NCBI GenBank assembly: GCA_001818155.1
Contig: MHJU01000019.1
Span: forward strand, 1-44,098
Source of the DNA: Candidatus Jacksonbacteria bacterium RIFCSPLOWO2_02_FULL_44_20
Lineage (GTDB): Bacteria; Patescibacteriota; Patescibacteriia; UBA9629
Length of the DNA stretch: 44,098 bases
Direction of reading: 5' to 3'
The notes beneath the pieces are model-generated. The model did no database searches. It was given only the letters and a program-made list of their open reading frames with translations, and was not told the origin of the DNA. The position numbers were made by a program, and so were the translations under genes. Position 1 is the stretch's first letter. Every line of letters begins with the position of its first letter. Below are positions 35,760 through 44,098 of this stretch, in pieces.

Positions 35760-36803
35760 TCATGCGTATTTCTCACGCAACATACGCGCCACAGCAACCT
35801 CATTTTTTAGCTTCTCGTATGCCTCGTCAAGAGGAATTTCGGCTTGAGAGGAAGGCGCAAATCCACAGTCCGGATTTAACACTATTCTTTCAGGCGGCAC
35901 AAAAAGCAACGCTCTCTCAACTCTCTGCGCGATTTCCAAAGGAGATTCAATATGTTCAAATCGGCAATCAACGCATCCAAAACCGATTGTAAACCGCTCC
36001 GGCAACTTCGCAAGAGCTTGAATATCTCCTGCAGAGGGAATGCTGTACTCTAACACAAACTGGTCAAGATCAATTTCGCTGATAAATGGAATAATCGCGT
36101 CATAACTTCCCTCGCCGATCCATCCTCTTCGTCCTTTATTTCTTCTGCAAAGATGCAAAGCTCTTTCAACTCCTCCAATCCCTTGCGTCACCTCATGCAC
36201 AGCGCGGCACGCGTAGCGCAATTCATCGTCCGGATTTTTATACTCTGCGCGCGTTTTAGGATCAACAAAAAGGCAGATATGAGGATCGTCAATTTGAATG
36301 ACATCCGCGCCTGCGTCTTTTGCGAGCAGTAATTCTTTCCGAAGAATCGGAATAAGCGCTGTAATAAAATCTCTTCTTAAAGGATACGCGTCTCTTGATC
36401 GTTCAGCATCCCACATCCGCACGCCTAAAAGATACGGCGACGGCATGCAAACTTTCACTTTTTTATTCGTATGCTGTTTCAAAAATTTAACCTCGCGCGC
36501 AAAAAAGCCGGGAGAAATATGCTCTAAACGCGTTGTTACTATATGCCACGTTCTGCCGTCATCAAAATAATGCTCAAATCCGCTTGCAATTTGCGCGATG
36601 ACGCCAATGTAAGATTTTCTGCGCCACTCGCCGTCTGAAATAATATCAACTCCTGCATGCTCCTGAAGAGCGATAACATACTGCACAGCCGTATCCATCA
36701 AAGATGAAAATGGATCGCTGTCAGAAAGAATAATATCCTGCACAAATTTCGGCCTTGGCAGACTGCCAACCACGCTTGCGGGAAATAAAAGTGATTGCGC
36801 CAT
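35760..36803 (-). CDS. MetE C-terminal-like (core-MetE type) methionine synthase family protein
   Basis: 'VVGSLPRPKFVQDII', 'IQIDDPHICL', 'GFGCVDCRFEHIESPLEIAQRVERALLFVPPERIVLNPDCGF'. Confidence 0.85.
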   Translation of the reverse strand: MAQSLLFPASVVGSLPRPKFVQDIILSDSDPFSSLMDTAVQYVIALQEHAGVDIISDGEWRRKSYIGVIAQIASGFEHYFDDGRTWHIVTTRLEHISPGFFAREVKFLKQHTNKKVKVCMPSPYLLGVRMWDAERSRDAYPLRRDFITALIPILRKELLLAKDAGADVIQIDDPHICLFVDPKTRAEYKNPDDELRYACRAVHEVTQGIGGVERALHLCRRNKGRRGWIGEGSYDAIIPFISEIDLDQFVLEYSIPSAGDIQALAKLPERFTIGFGCVDCRFEHIESPLEIAQRVERALLFVPPERIVLNPDCGFAPSSQAEIPLDEAYEKLKNEVAVARMLREKYA

Positions 36804-36824
36804 AAAGTATTGTTTGGAACGCTG

Positions 36825-37577
36825 TTATACGTTCACAACGGTTCTCCAATGTATATTCGCATACTGGTAATCTTCTAAAGTGTCAACCTCAATATACTCG
36901 CCGTCTGTTGTTACGCAATGCACCGGCACGCCGTCCTGAATCATATAATCAAGTAGGTGAATAAGATACGCCTTCCGCAGAGGAGCAGAAAACGCGCCTT
37001 CGTCATTCATCGCGCGCGCATAATAACGTTTTAATAAATTCGCTCCGCGCGTGGAAAATCGCGCAAGACCTATAAACTCTCCATGCGCCTCGCTCGGCGT
37101 TATTTCTCTTGTTACAGATAACACCTGATCTCCCGTTACTATTACCTTTTCCGCGTCGGATGGCGGATGAAGGGAACGATGTTTGTAGCGAATCTCCCAT
37201 GCTGTGTCAATCGCGATCGTAATGTCATTATTGCTGTCTTGTAGTTTACGAACCAGCTTGGGTGTATAGAGAATGTCCGCATACGAGGAAATAAATCCTC
37301 CATCCATATCTCCTTCCGCGTAAAATAACGACTGCAAGATATTGTTATTAGCCCATTCTGTATTATGCCTGAAACGTAAATTTTTATACCGGCGCTTCAC
37401 AATATCAATAAGATATCCGCCGACAAAAACTATGTCGCGCATGCCGTTTTCAGAGAAGGCATTGAGAATCCAATCTAAAATGCTCCTGCCGCAGATTTGT
37501 GTAAAACATTTTGGCTCGTTTTCTGTGAGATGTTCTAAACGCCGTCCTCGTCCGGCTCCAATAATAATTGCTTTCAT
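36825..37577 (-). CDS. Sugar-phosphate/phosphocholine-type nucleotidyltransferase
   Basis: 'MKAIIIGAGRGRRLEHLTENEPKCFTQICGRSILDWIL...NNILQSLFYAEGDMDGGFISSYADILY'. Confidence 0.85.
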   Translation of the reverse strand: MKAIIIGAGRGRRLEHLTENEPKCFTQICGRSILDWILNAFSENGMRDIVFVGGYLIDIVKRRYKNLRFRHNTEWANNNILQSLFYAEGDMDGGFISSYADILYTPKLVRKLQDSNNDITIAIDTAWEIRYKHRSLHPPSDAEKVIVTGDQVLSVTREITPSEAHGEFIGLARFSTRGANLLKRYYARAMNDEGAFSAPLRKAYLIHLLDYMIQDGVPVHCVTTDGEYIEVDTLEDYQYANIHWRTVVNV

Positions 37578-38130
37578 TGTGATTTGAATTTAACTGCTCT
37601 GCTCGCTCGCCGCCATGAGGAAGTGGAGTGTTAACGCGTACCGGATTGCCAGATGTAAGATCACGACCAATATTTGTTGTTGAACGCACGGATATAATAC
37701 ACGGAGCGTTTTCTTTTAGCGTGCGGTGTATTTCCGCAAGCGCCGCCTCTATTTTCTCTAAACTGCTCAAATTATGCAATACCCGCCAACAAAGCGCACC
37801 GTCAATGCTTTGATCTTGAAATGCGATATGTTCTAAATCCATTTGGAGAAACTCTGCTTGAGGATTCTTTTGCCGAGCAATTTTGAGCTCATTTTCCGCC
37901 GCGCCTATATCAGTTCCAATCACAGTCGCCTTCCGCGCAATATCCTGCAAAGCGGGAATATTGCGACCGGTGAAAGTTCCAAAGTCAGCGATAACAGGAT
38001 CACCGCTTTGCGGCTCGCGAAGATTGTTGCGAAGAAACTCAATAATTTCCGCTTGATGCGGAGAATGATCGCCTATAGAATATCTGTCTTTTTTTGATTG
38101 ATCAGTCCAAAAACTATATTCTTTTGACAT
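37450..38130 (-). CDS. Class I SAM-dependent methyltransferase, C-terminus overlaps next gene
   Basis: 'VIADFGTFTGRNIPALQDIARKATVIGTDIGAAE', 'MDLEHIAFQDQSIDGALCWRVLHNL'; last ~45 aa read out of frame into 36825-37577. Confidence 0.75.
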   Translation of the reverse strand: MSKEYSFWTDQSKKDRYSIGDHSPHQAEIIEFLRNNLREPQSGDPVIADFGTFTGRNIPALQDIARKATVIGTDIGAAENELKIARQKNPQAEFLQMDLEHIAFQDQSIDGALCWRVLHNLSSLEKIEAALAEIHRTLKENAPCIISVRSTTNIGRDLTSGNPVRVNTPLPHGGERAEQLNSNHNESNYYWSRTRTAFRTSHRKRAKMFYTNLRQEHFRLDSQCLL

Positions 38131-38150
38131 GGTTTTATGCACATCAACTA

Positions 38151-38178
38151 AAAACAACCCCCAAACGAGGGCTGTTTT
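38151..38178 (-). terminator. Attenuator terminator hairpin
   Basis: Minus strand AAAACAGCCC-TCGTTTGG-GGGTTGTTTTTAG. Confidence 0.75.
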
Positions 38179-38209
38179 AATGTTGGTGATTTTAGATTAT
38201 TGCAAACAC

Positions 38210-38257
38210 TTATCCAGCCGCCGTTTGGTGGTCTTCACGCATCATTCCCATCATCAT
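38210..38257 (-). CDS. Met-rich leader peptide MMMGMMREDHQTAAG
   Basis: 15-aa ORF with five ATG codons among its first six, between promoter and terminator, upstream of the operon encoding a MetE-like protein. Confidence 0.65.
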   Translation of the reverse strand: MMMGMMREDHQTAAG

Positions 38258-38295
38258 GACTACTGTAAAATGGATAGTGTTCATAGAACGGTGGG

Positions 38296-38324
38296 AGTAT
38301 AAAGTAAATAAGGTATGATGTCAA
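38296..38324 (-). promoter_or_regulatory. Promoter of the methyltransferase/NTase/MetE-like operon
   Basis: Minus strand TTGACA-N17-TATACT overlapping the pabB stop codon. Confidence 0.72.
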
Positions 38325-39505
38325 ATTTTGGCAAAAAACGGTGCGGCTTTGTCAAAAGTTTCTTTCCATTCACGGTTCATCTTTGAATCATAAACTATTC
38401 CGCCGCCGACGTTTAGATACACGCAATCGTTTTTTTTGATGAGCGAACGAATGATTATCGCCATGTCAGAATCTCCGGAAGGTTCAATGTATCCTAAAAC
38501 GCCTGTATAAAAACCGCGCGCGCGTGGCTCAAGTTCGGCAATAATTTCCATTGCGCGTTTTTTCGGGCATCCGGTAACTGATCCGCCGGGAAACATTGAA
38601 ATAATCGCTTCAGCAGAACTCATATTTTTTCGCAAACATCCTTGCACATGCGAGTTTGTATGCCAGACTGACCTATGCGCTGTAACGCCTCTCTGTTTAA
38701 CAATTTCCACAGAGCCGATTTCGGAGACTTTTCCGATGTCGTTGCGTAAAAGGTCTGTAATCATCATCAGTTCCGCGCGCTCTTTTTCGCTCTCAAGTAA
38801 ATCGCGCTTTTGCCGTTCATCTTCGGCGCGCGTCTGCCCTCGCGGGCGAGTTCCTTTAATGGGATACGTTTCAATCACGCCTTTGCGCACACTGACGAAT
38901 CGCTCCGGAGAACTTACAAGTATCGTAAATCCGTCTCCTTCTAAATATCCGAGAAACGGCGCGGGGTTTGCGCTCATGAGAGATGTAAAAAGCGAGCGCG
39001 GATTTTTCTCCGTACGCGCTTCCAGCCGATGCGTGAGATTGATTTGATAAATGTCCCCGGCGCGGATGTGCTCTCTCGCGCGCGTGTATGCGGTTTTGTA
39101 CCATGATTGCGTAAATGGGCTTGATTCTTGAAAATTCAATCCGAGAAATTTCGCATTACTTTTCACTGGACTTACAGCTTGGTCATCGCGCAAGATGTAG
39201 TCATCAAAACTGTAAAAAAATATGTCTGGAAGATTAAGATCATCGCACGGTTCACGCGATATAGACATTAATTCGTATCCAAGATCATAGCTGATCGCGC
39301 CGACGAGCAGTCGCCCGAGCGCCAGTTGTTTTTTTGAAAATGAGAGAAATTGCTCCGCGCCGTTTGTTTTACCAACCCCGCGAGTATAGGAAAATGTCTC
39401 TGCCGGATTCCGCGCGGCAATCGTTTTCCAGCCGTTATTACAAGCGCTTGTTAAAAAGCAAACCAGCGATTCTTGTTTTGTCAACCGTTCAAATATGGTG
39501 TTCAT
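38321..39505 (-). CDS. pabB: Aminodeoxychorismate synthase component I
   Basis: 'AREHIRAGDIYQINLTHRLEAR...SSPERFVSVRKGVIETYPIKGTRPRG...ELMMITDLLRNDIGKV...FPGGSVTGCPKKRAMEII'. Confidence 0.93.
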   Translation of the reverse strand: MNTIFERLTKQESLVCFLTSACNNGWKTIAARNPAETFSYTRGVGKTNGAEQFLSFSKKQLALGRLLVGAISYDLGYELMSISREPCDDLNLPDIFFYSFDDYILRDDQAVSPVKSNAKFLGLNFQESSPFTQSWYKTAYTRAREHIRAGDIYQINLTHRLEARTEKNPRSLFTSLMSANPAPFLGYLEGDGFTILVSSPERFVSVRKGVIETYPIKGTRPRGQTRAEDERQKRDLLESEKERAELMMITDLLRNDIGKVSEIGSVEIVKQRGVTAHRSVWHTNSHVQGCLRKNMSSAEAIISMFPGGSVTGCPKKRAMEIIAELEPRARGFYTGVLGYIEPSGDSDMAIIIRSLIKKNDCVYLNVGGGIVYDSKMNREWKETFDKAAPFFAKI

Positions 39506-40019
39506 ATAGTCTAACTATTTCGTGATTGGCCGGGAGCGCCCGCATAAGTTCTAAAATAGTTTTGTTCAATTTCGGATGCGATACTCCGGGCGCGATTTCC
39601 GCAAGTGGAATGAGCACAAACGCCCTGTCGCTCATCTTTTGATGCGGGATTGATAGCAGGCGTGTTTGAATTACCCGCGTTCCGTAGAGGAGGATATCAA
39701 GGTCAATTGTTCGCGGTCCGTAGCGCGCAGTTTGCTCACGTCCAAGCAGTTTTTCCGTTGCCTTTAGAGCTACAAGAAGCGCATGCGGAGAGAGATGCGT
39801 TTCAATCTCAACTGCCATGTTCAAAAACCATCCCTGATTCGTATAGCAAACCGGTTCGGTTTCGTAGAGAAGAGAGCGCTGTTTTATGCGCGCGTATCGC
39901 CGCAGTTTTCTAAGCGCACGGTTGAGATACCGCGCCCGGTCGCCGACGTTTCCGCCAAGCGATACAAATACACCTTCAACGTTCGCCGGAGTATTCAACA
40001 TATGTGTCTTCGGTTTCAT
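39489..40019 (-). CDS. folK: HPPK, 6-hydroxymethyl-dihydropterin pyrophosphokinase
   Basis: 'VFVSLGGNVGDRARYLNRAL...NQGWFLNMAVEIET...YGPRTIDLDILLYG...PHQKMSDRAFVLIPLAEIAP'. Confidence 0.96.
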   Translation of the reverse strand: MKPKTHMLNTPANVEGVFVSLGGNVGDRARYLNRALRKLRRYARIKQRSLLYETEPVCYTNQGWFLNMAVEIETHLSPHALLVALKATEKLLGREQTARYGPRTIDLDILLYGTRVIQTRLLSIPHQKMSDRAFVLIPLAEIAPGVSHPKLNKTILELMRALPANHEIVRLYEHHI

Positions 40020-40329
40020 GGAGCGTGATTTTTACAAGCGGCAATTTCCCATTGAGCCGCTCCCAAATCCAGATTGCAATATGTTCCGCAGTCGGATTTT
40101 CAAAGCGATCGTTCAGGTGCGAGTGATCAAGCTCGGTCATCACTTCACGTTGAACCGTCTCTTCTATAATGTGAAAATCTATGACCATGCCGTCGGGCTT
40201 TACCGCGCCCTGTACGGTAACGGTAAGTTTATAGTTGTGTCCGTGCAAATTTTCACACTTGCCGCGGTATTTGGTGAGAAAGTGAGCGGCGGCAAAGCGA
40301 AAGGCGCATGAAACGTTTAAGGATTGCAT
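39976..40329 (-). CDS. 6-pyruvoyl-tetrahydropterin synthase family (COG0720) protein
   Basis: 'FRFAAAHFLTKYRGKCENLHGHNYKLTVTVQG...MVIDFHIIEETV...LDHSHLND...PTAEHIAIWIW'. Confidence 0.93.
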   Translation of the reverse strand: MQSLNVSCAFRFAAAHFLTKYRGKCENLHGHNYKLTVTVQGAVKPDGMVIDFHIIEETVQREVMTELDHSHLNDRFENPTAEHIAIWIWERLNGKLPLVKITLHETEDTYVEYSGER

Positions 40330-40341
40330 ACGGAGATTTTT

Positions 40342-41196
40342 TTATGAAATCGTCTGCAAAAGATCGTATAATTTTTTAACCTCGTGCGTCCGGAGAATTC
40401 GCGCGCCATTTAGCGCGGCGATCACTTGTATTGGTAGTCCGCGCTCGTCGCGTGAATCAATCTCGCCTCCAAGAAACGATTTGCGCGAAATGCCGATAAG
40501 AATTTGGTAACCGAGATATGTTAATTCATGGAGCCGCGCGATGATTTCAAAACTGTATTTCGGAACCGCGCTTACAAAATGCCCGAGACCGGGGTCAAGA
40601 ATAATTTGCGGTTTTTTAATTCCGTGTGTTCGCGCGTACGCAATGCGTTTTTTCCAAAACTCGCTGATCGTCTGGATAATATCCGCGTACCGTTTTTTCT
40701 TGAGAGTTGTCCGCGGGGTTTTATCTTTTGCGTACATAAGAACAACCTGACAGCGATAACGCGCAATTATCTCTCCCATCCTCGGATCTCCGCGAAGCGC
40801 TGTTACGTCGTTAATCATATTTGCTCCGGCTTTTAGCGCGGCCTCTGCGATGTCGGACTTATACGTATCAATTGAAATTGGAATCTGCGATCGTTTCCGA
40901 ATAGCGCGGACAACTGGAATTATCCTACTATACTCTTCCTCAACACCAACCAGTTTGCTTTTCGGGCCCGTTGATTCCCCTCCGATATCAATAATGTCCG
41001 CTCCTTCGCGCTCCATTTCTTTTGCGCGCGCGAGCGCTTTTTCCATACCCATAAACTGCCCGCCGTCCGAGAACGAGTCCGGCGTTACGTTTAGGACTCC
41101 CATAATGAGCGGTTTTGTCATACGGCTATACATTAGGCGATTTTTCCGCTCGGCGCAAGCCTGCCGGTAGGCAAGTGGGCGCGTGGCAGTTTTCAT
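40342..41196 (-). CDS. folP: Dihydropteroate synthase (start probably an internal ATG near 'MTKPLIMG')
   Basis: 'LIMGVLNVTPDSFSDGGQF...GADIIDIGGESTGP...ISIDTYKSDIAEAALKAGANMINDV...ILDPGLGH'. Confidence 0.96.
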   Translation of the reverse strand: MKTATRPLAYRQACAERKNRLMYSRMTKPLIMGVLNVTPDSFSDGGQFMGMEKALARAKEMEREGADIIDIGGESTGPKSKLVGVEEEYSRIIPVVRAIRKRSQIPISIDTYKSDIAEAALKAGANMINDVTALRGDPRMGEIIARYRCQVVLMYAKDKTPRTTLKKKRYADIIQTISEFWKKRIAYARTHGIKKPQIILDPGLGHFVSAVPKYSFEIIARLHELTYLGYQILIGISRKSFLGGEIDSRDERGLPIQVIAALNGARILRTHEVKKLYDLLQTIS

Positions 41197-41237
41197 TGAA
41201 ATTTTTTCTGTATGTCGTATGATGGCGATATACCGAT

Positions 41238-42404
41238 ATGCGCTACTTTTTCATCTTCGGCAATCATCCCATGCTTTCCTCTGCAGAACTTACAGCGGTT
41301 TTGGGTGGCGGCGGTTTTATTTTTGAAATGGGCTATTGCGTTTTTGAGCGCGAGCAAGAGCTTGATCTTACAGATTTGCAAGAACGCCTGGGCGGGGTTG
41401 TGAAGTGCGGCGTTGTTCTAAAGAATACGTCTCGGACATCACTCTTTGACGATGCGTATCAGGATATTCACGCATCGGCGCAGTGGAACCAAAAAATTTC
41501 TTTTGGCATAAGCTCGTACGGAGTTTCGTTGCCTATTAAACAACTTGGACTATCTTTGAAAAAAAGGTTTAAAGATGAAGGCGTCTCGTCCCGGTTTGTT
41601 ACATCCAAAGAGCCAAATCTTTCCTCTGTTATTGTTAAAACTAATAAACTTTTAACCGATCGCGGACGCGAACTGGTTCTCATGCAAACGAGTGGCGAGA
41701 TCGTGATTGGTAGAACGCGCGAGGTTCAGCCATTTACAGAATTATCTTTGCGCGATTACGGTCGGCCGATACGAGACGCAAAGTCCGGCATGATTCCGCC
41801 GAAGCTCGCGCGGATGATGATTAACATGGCTCGCGTCCCGCATGGCGGAACGATTTTAGATCCATTTTGCGGATCGGGCACGATTTTGCAAGAGGCGCTT
41901 CTTATGGGGTATAAAAACGTGATCGGCGCGGACGTTTCAAAAAAGGCAATTGACGGCGCAAAAGCAAATCTTGCATGGCTTTCATCAGTCATACCGTCAG
42001 CGAATTCCAATACAGCGCGGCTTATAACTACAGATGCCCGCGCTCTTGAGAGTGTCATTCCTCCACATTCAATTGACGCGATCATTACCGAGCCGTATCT
42101 TGGTCCGCCACTTACCGGAAAAGAGTCAGAGAATGTAATCCAGAACATAATAAATGAACTGGAACAGTTGTACAAATCAGTTTTTACAACATTTCACCAG
42201 ATTCTTTCTTCAAACGGCAGACTTATCATTATCTTTCCCATTATTCATCACAAACGAATTTCCATTGAGTGTTTTGTAAAGAGCGGTTTTACTCAAGACA
42301 AATTTTTTGCAAAATTATACGATGACAAAAAGCGAGGTTCTCTTCTGTATCAACGAGAGAGGCAAAAAGTGCGTCGGGAGATTTTTGCGCTAAATAAAAT
42401 ATGA
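41238..42404 (+). CDS. THUMP/TRM11-like RNA (guanine-N2) methyltransferase family
   Basis: 'LDPFCGSGTILQEALLMGYKNVIGADVSKKAIDGAKANLAWL' and 'DAIITEPYLGPPL' with N-terminal THUMP-like region. Confidence 0.82.
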   Translation: MRYFFIFGNHPMLSSAELTAVLGGGGFIFEMGYCVFEREQELDLTDLQERLGGVVKCGVVLKNTSRTSLFDDAYQDIHASAQWNQKISFGISSYGVSLPIKQLGLSLKKRFKDEGVSSRFVTSKEPNLSSVIVKTNKLLTDRGRELVLMQTSGEIVIGRTREVQPFTELSLRDYGRPIRDAKSGMIPPKLARMMINMARVPHGGTILDPFCGSGTILQEALLMGYKNVIGADVSKKAIDGAKANLAWLSSVIPSANSNTARLITTDARALESVIPPHSIDAIITEPYLGPPLTGKESENVIQNIINELEQLYKSVFTTFHQILSSNGRLIIIFPIIHHKRISIECFVKSGFTQDKFFAKLYDDKKRGSLLYQRERQKVRREIFALNKI

Positions 42405-43456
42405 AACTATCGCTTAAATTATCCGAATCACTGCTCATTACTTCCCGGCCAAATATCTTTTATTTTTCAGGCATTGATATTTCTGGCGGCGTGTTTTTAC
42501 TGATAACGCGCGAGAAAAAAATTATATTTGGAGACGCGCGGTTTATCAAAGAGGCCGCTCGTATCGCAAAAGGATGCGAGGCGGTTGCTGTTTCAAAAGA
42601 GAGTGATGCGTGGTGGCGGGAGACACTGCAAAAACACCGCATCAAAACCCTGTATTTTGAACCTCACGATTTAACATTTGCAAAATTGAAAAGGTTTAAG
42701 CTGTTATCTCGCGGAGTTGTGAGAGTAATGCCTTCCAAAATAAACCTTCGCGAATTGCGGAGCATCAAACGAAGCGATGAACTCGCCGCAATTAAAAAAG
42801 CGATTTCTGTTACTGAAGATATTATGGACGAGACTGTTCAACAAATTCGCGCGGCTCTTCGCGGCAGAAAACATTTGAGCGAACGCGACTGCGCGCTTTT
42901 TATTCGTTCCCGCGCCCTTTATTACGGATGCGAGGAACTTTCTTTTGATCCGATTATCGCGTTTGGAAAAGCGAGCGGCGTCCCTCACCATCTTCCATCC
43001 CGCGCGCGATTTTTGAAAAAAGGCGATATAGTGTTAATTGATATGGGAGTAAAATATCGCGGATACTGCGCGGACATAACGCGGACATTTTTCACAGCTC
43101 CGCCGACAGCGCAACAAACAGAAATTTATAATCGCGTGCTTGCGGCGCAAACTGATGCGATCTCGCTCATAAAACACGGAGTCCGCGCGAGCGAGGTGTA
43201 TGAGGCGGCTGTAAAAAAACTTGGGAGTTTTGCGTCTCACTTTACTCACGGCTTGGGACACGGGGTTGGCTTGGAAATCCACGAACACCCTAACTTAAAA
43301 CTAAAAAGCCCTGACATATTGCAGTCAGGGCAAGTTATTACAGTTGAGCCAGGATTGTATTTCTCGTGGGGCGGTGTGCGGATTGAGGATATGGTTTTAG
43401 TTGTAAAAAATAGCTTTTCGCTTGTTACGCGATTCACAAATCCACTATTATTTTAA
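42401..43456 (+). CDS. M24 Xaa-Pro aminopeptidase family
   Basis: 'FDPIIAFGKASGVPHHLPSRARFLKKGDIVLIDMGVKYRGYCADITRTFF...HGLGHGVGLEIHEHP...VEPGLYF...GVRIEDMVLV'. Confidence 0.95.
   Translation: MKLSLKLSESLLITSRPNIFYFSGIDISGGVFLLITREKKIIFGDARFIKEAARIAKGCEAVAVSKESDAWWRETLQKHRIKTLYFEPHDLTFAKLKRFKLLSRGVVRVMPSKINLRELRSIKRSDELAAIKKAISVTEDIMDETVQQIRAALRGRKHLSERDCALFIRSRALYYGCEELSFDPIIAFGKASGVPHHLPSRARFLKKGDIVLIDMGVKYRGYCADITRTFFTAPPTAQQTEIYNRVLAAQTDAISLIKHGVRASEVYEAAVKKLGSFASHFTHGLGHGVGLEIHEHPNLKLKSPDILQSGQVITVEPGLYFSWGGVRIEDMVLVVKNSFSLVTRFTNPLLF
43302..43331 (-). terminator. Intrinsic terminator for the pepA gene, inside the M24 coding sequence
   Basis: Minus strand GCCCTGAC-TGCAATAT-GTCAGGGC-TTTTTA, perfect 8-bp stem. 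Confidence 0.7.
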
Positions 43457-43479
43457 TCCATTTTTCCCATATCTTGACT

Positions 43480-44098
43480 TTACCGATTCGCGCAATACTC
43501 CGCCAGCGTCCTCACTCCAAAACCCGTGGCTCCTTTGCCTATATAAAGGTTCATGGGTTTATCAACCCAGGCCGGGCCAGCGATGTCCAGATGCGCCCAA
43601 GGAATTTTGCCGACAAAATGCTCCAAAAAAATCGCGCCCATAATCGCTCCGCCGCCTTTCAAAATTGAGATGTTGCGAAGATCAGCGACATCGCTCCTCA
43701 TCGCTTCTTTGTATGACTCCTCAAGCGGCAGTTGCCAGATTTTTTCGCCTGCAACGCGTCCGGAGGCAATAATGGCGTTCCCAAGTTCTTCATTATTTCC
43801 GATTAAGCCTGCAACGGCATCCCCAAGCGCAACAATGCACGCGCCGGTTAAGGTTGCAAGGTCAATGATCGCGTCTGATTTATTTTGGAGCGCGTATGTA
43901 ATTGCGTCTCCTAAAATAATCCGCCCCTCGGCGTCGGTGTTCAACACTTCAACTGTTGATCCGTTTCGCATAGTGATGATGTCGCCGGGCCGGATTGAAG
44001 AGGCTGAAACCATATTTTCGCAAGTTGCGATAATACCGTGAATTTCGCGCGGAACCCGCAATTTTGGCAAGATTGAAAAAAGCCCGAGAACTGTTGCG
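43480..44098 (-). CDS. pepA: M17 leucyl aminopeptidase, C-terminal part (runs off window)
   Basis: 'NTDAEGRIILGDAITYA', 'IDLATLTGACIVALG', 'HLDIAGPAW', 'GATGFGVRTLAEY'. Confidence 0.95.
   Translation of the reverse strand, partial: ATVLGLFSILPKLRVPREIHGIIATCENMVSASSIRPGDIITMRNGSTVEVLNTDAEGRIILGDAITYALQNKSDAIIDLATLTGACIVALGDAVAGLIGNNEELGNAIIASGRVAGEKIWQLPLEESYKEAMRSDVADLRNISILKGGGAIMGAIFLEHFVGKIPWAHLDIAGPAWVDKPMNLYIGKGATGFGVRTLAEYCANR

Noticed and set aside
1-44098. CRISPR array, rRNA, tRNA, transposase or integrase
   Set aside because: No spaced direct repeats, no tRNA/rRNA-like segments and no transposase/integrase motifs noticed in any intergenic region or ORF
1-44098. Recoded UGA (code 25 as in Gracilibacteria/SR1)
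   Set aside because: TGA acts as a stop in several well-defined genes (e.g. hisF, pabB) and no in-frame TGA interrupts conserved proteins

Overview
This 44 kb window looks like part of a Candidate Phyla Radiation (Parcubacteria-like) chromosome, a lineage guess made from gene content only. Housekeeping content: VanW-family protein, DUF3006, Hsp20, an unusual ClpC-type AAA+ protein, ribonuclease Y, YmdB-type phosphoesterase, HU, a his operon (G-D-kinase-H-A-F-IE), LemA/HtpX, MurE, a MetE-like/nucleotidyltransferase/methyltransferase operon, a folate operon (folP-PTPS-folK-pabB), a THUMP/TRM11-like methylase, and M24 and M17 peptidases. Accessory content: a type I restriction-modification island with an HsdM-HsdS fusion and an AlbA_2 protein, a GHKL-ATPase + STAS-like (DUF4325) pair, an AbiEi/AbiEii pair, an OLD-like ATPase/TOPRIM protein and a HEPN remnant. 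Strongest observations: (i) two apparent ribosome-mediated transcription attenuators with the same minimal design, a His leader peptide (MKAQFAQIHHHLLIPYMLLKKRQ) before hisG and a Met leader peptide (MMMGMMREDHQTAAG) before the operon encoding a MetE-like protein, each with a TTGACA-N17 promoter, an intrinsic terminator and a leader segment complementary to that terminator; (ii) the GHKL-ATPase/STAS pair lies exactly between an HsdM C-terminal relic and an HsdR N-terminal relic, the scar of a second type I RM operon; (iii) an oriC-like cluster of DnaA boxes at a divergent gene boundary beside a structured minus-strand RNA candidate; (iv) heptamer repeats translated inside essential-type genes. 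All family calls were made by eye; no searches or folding programs were run.
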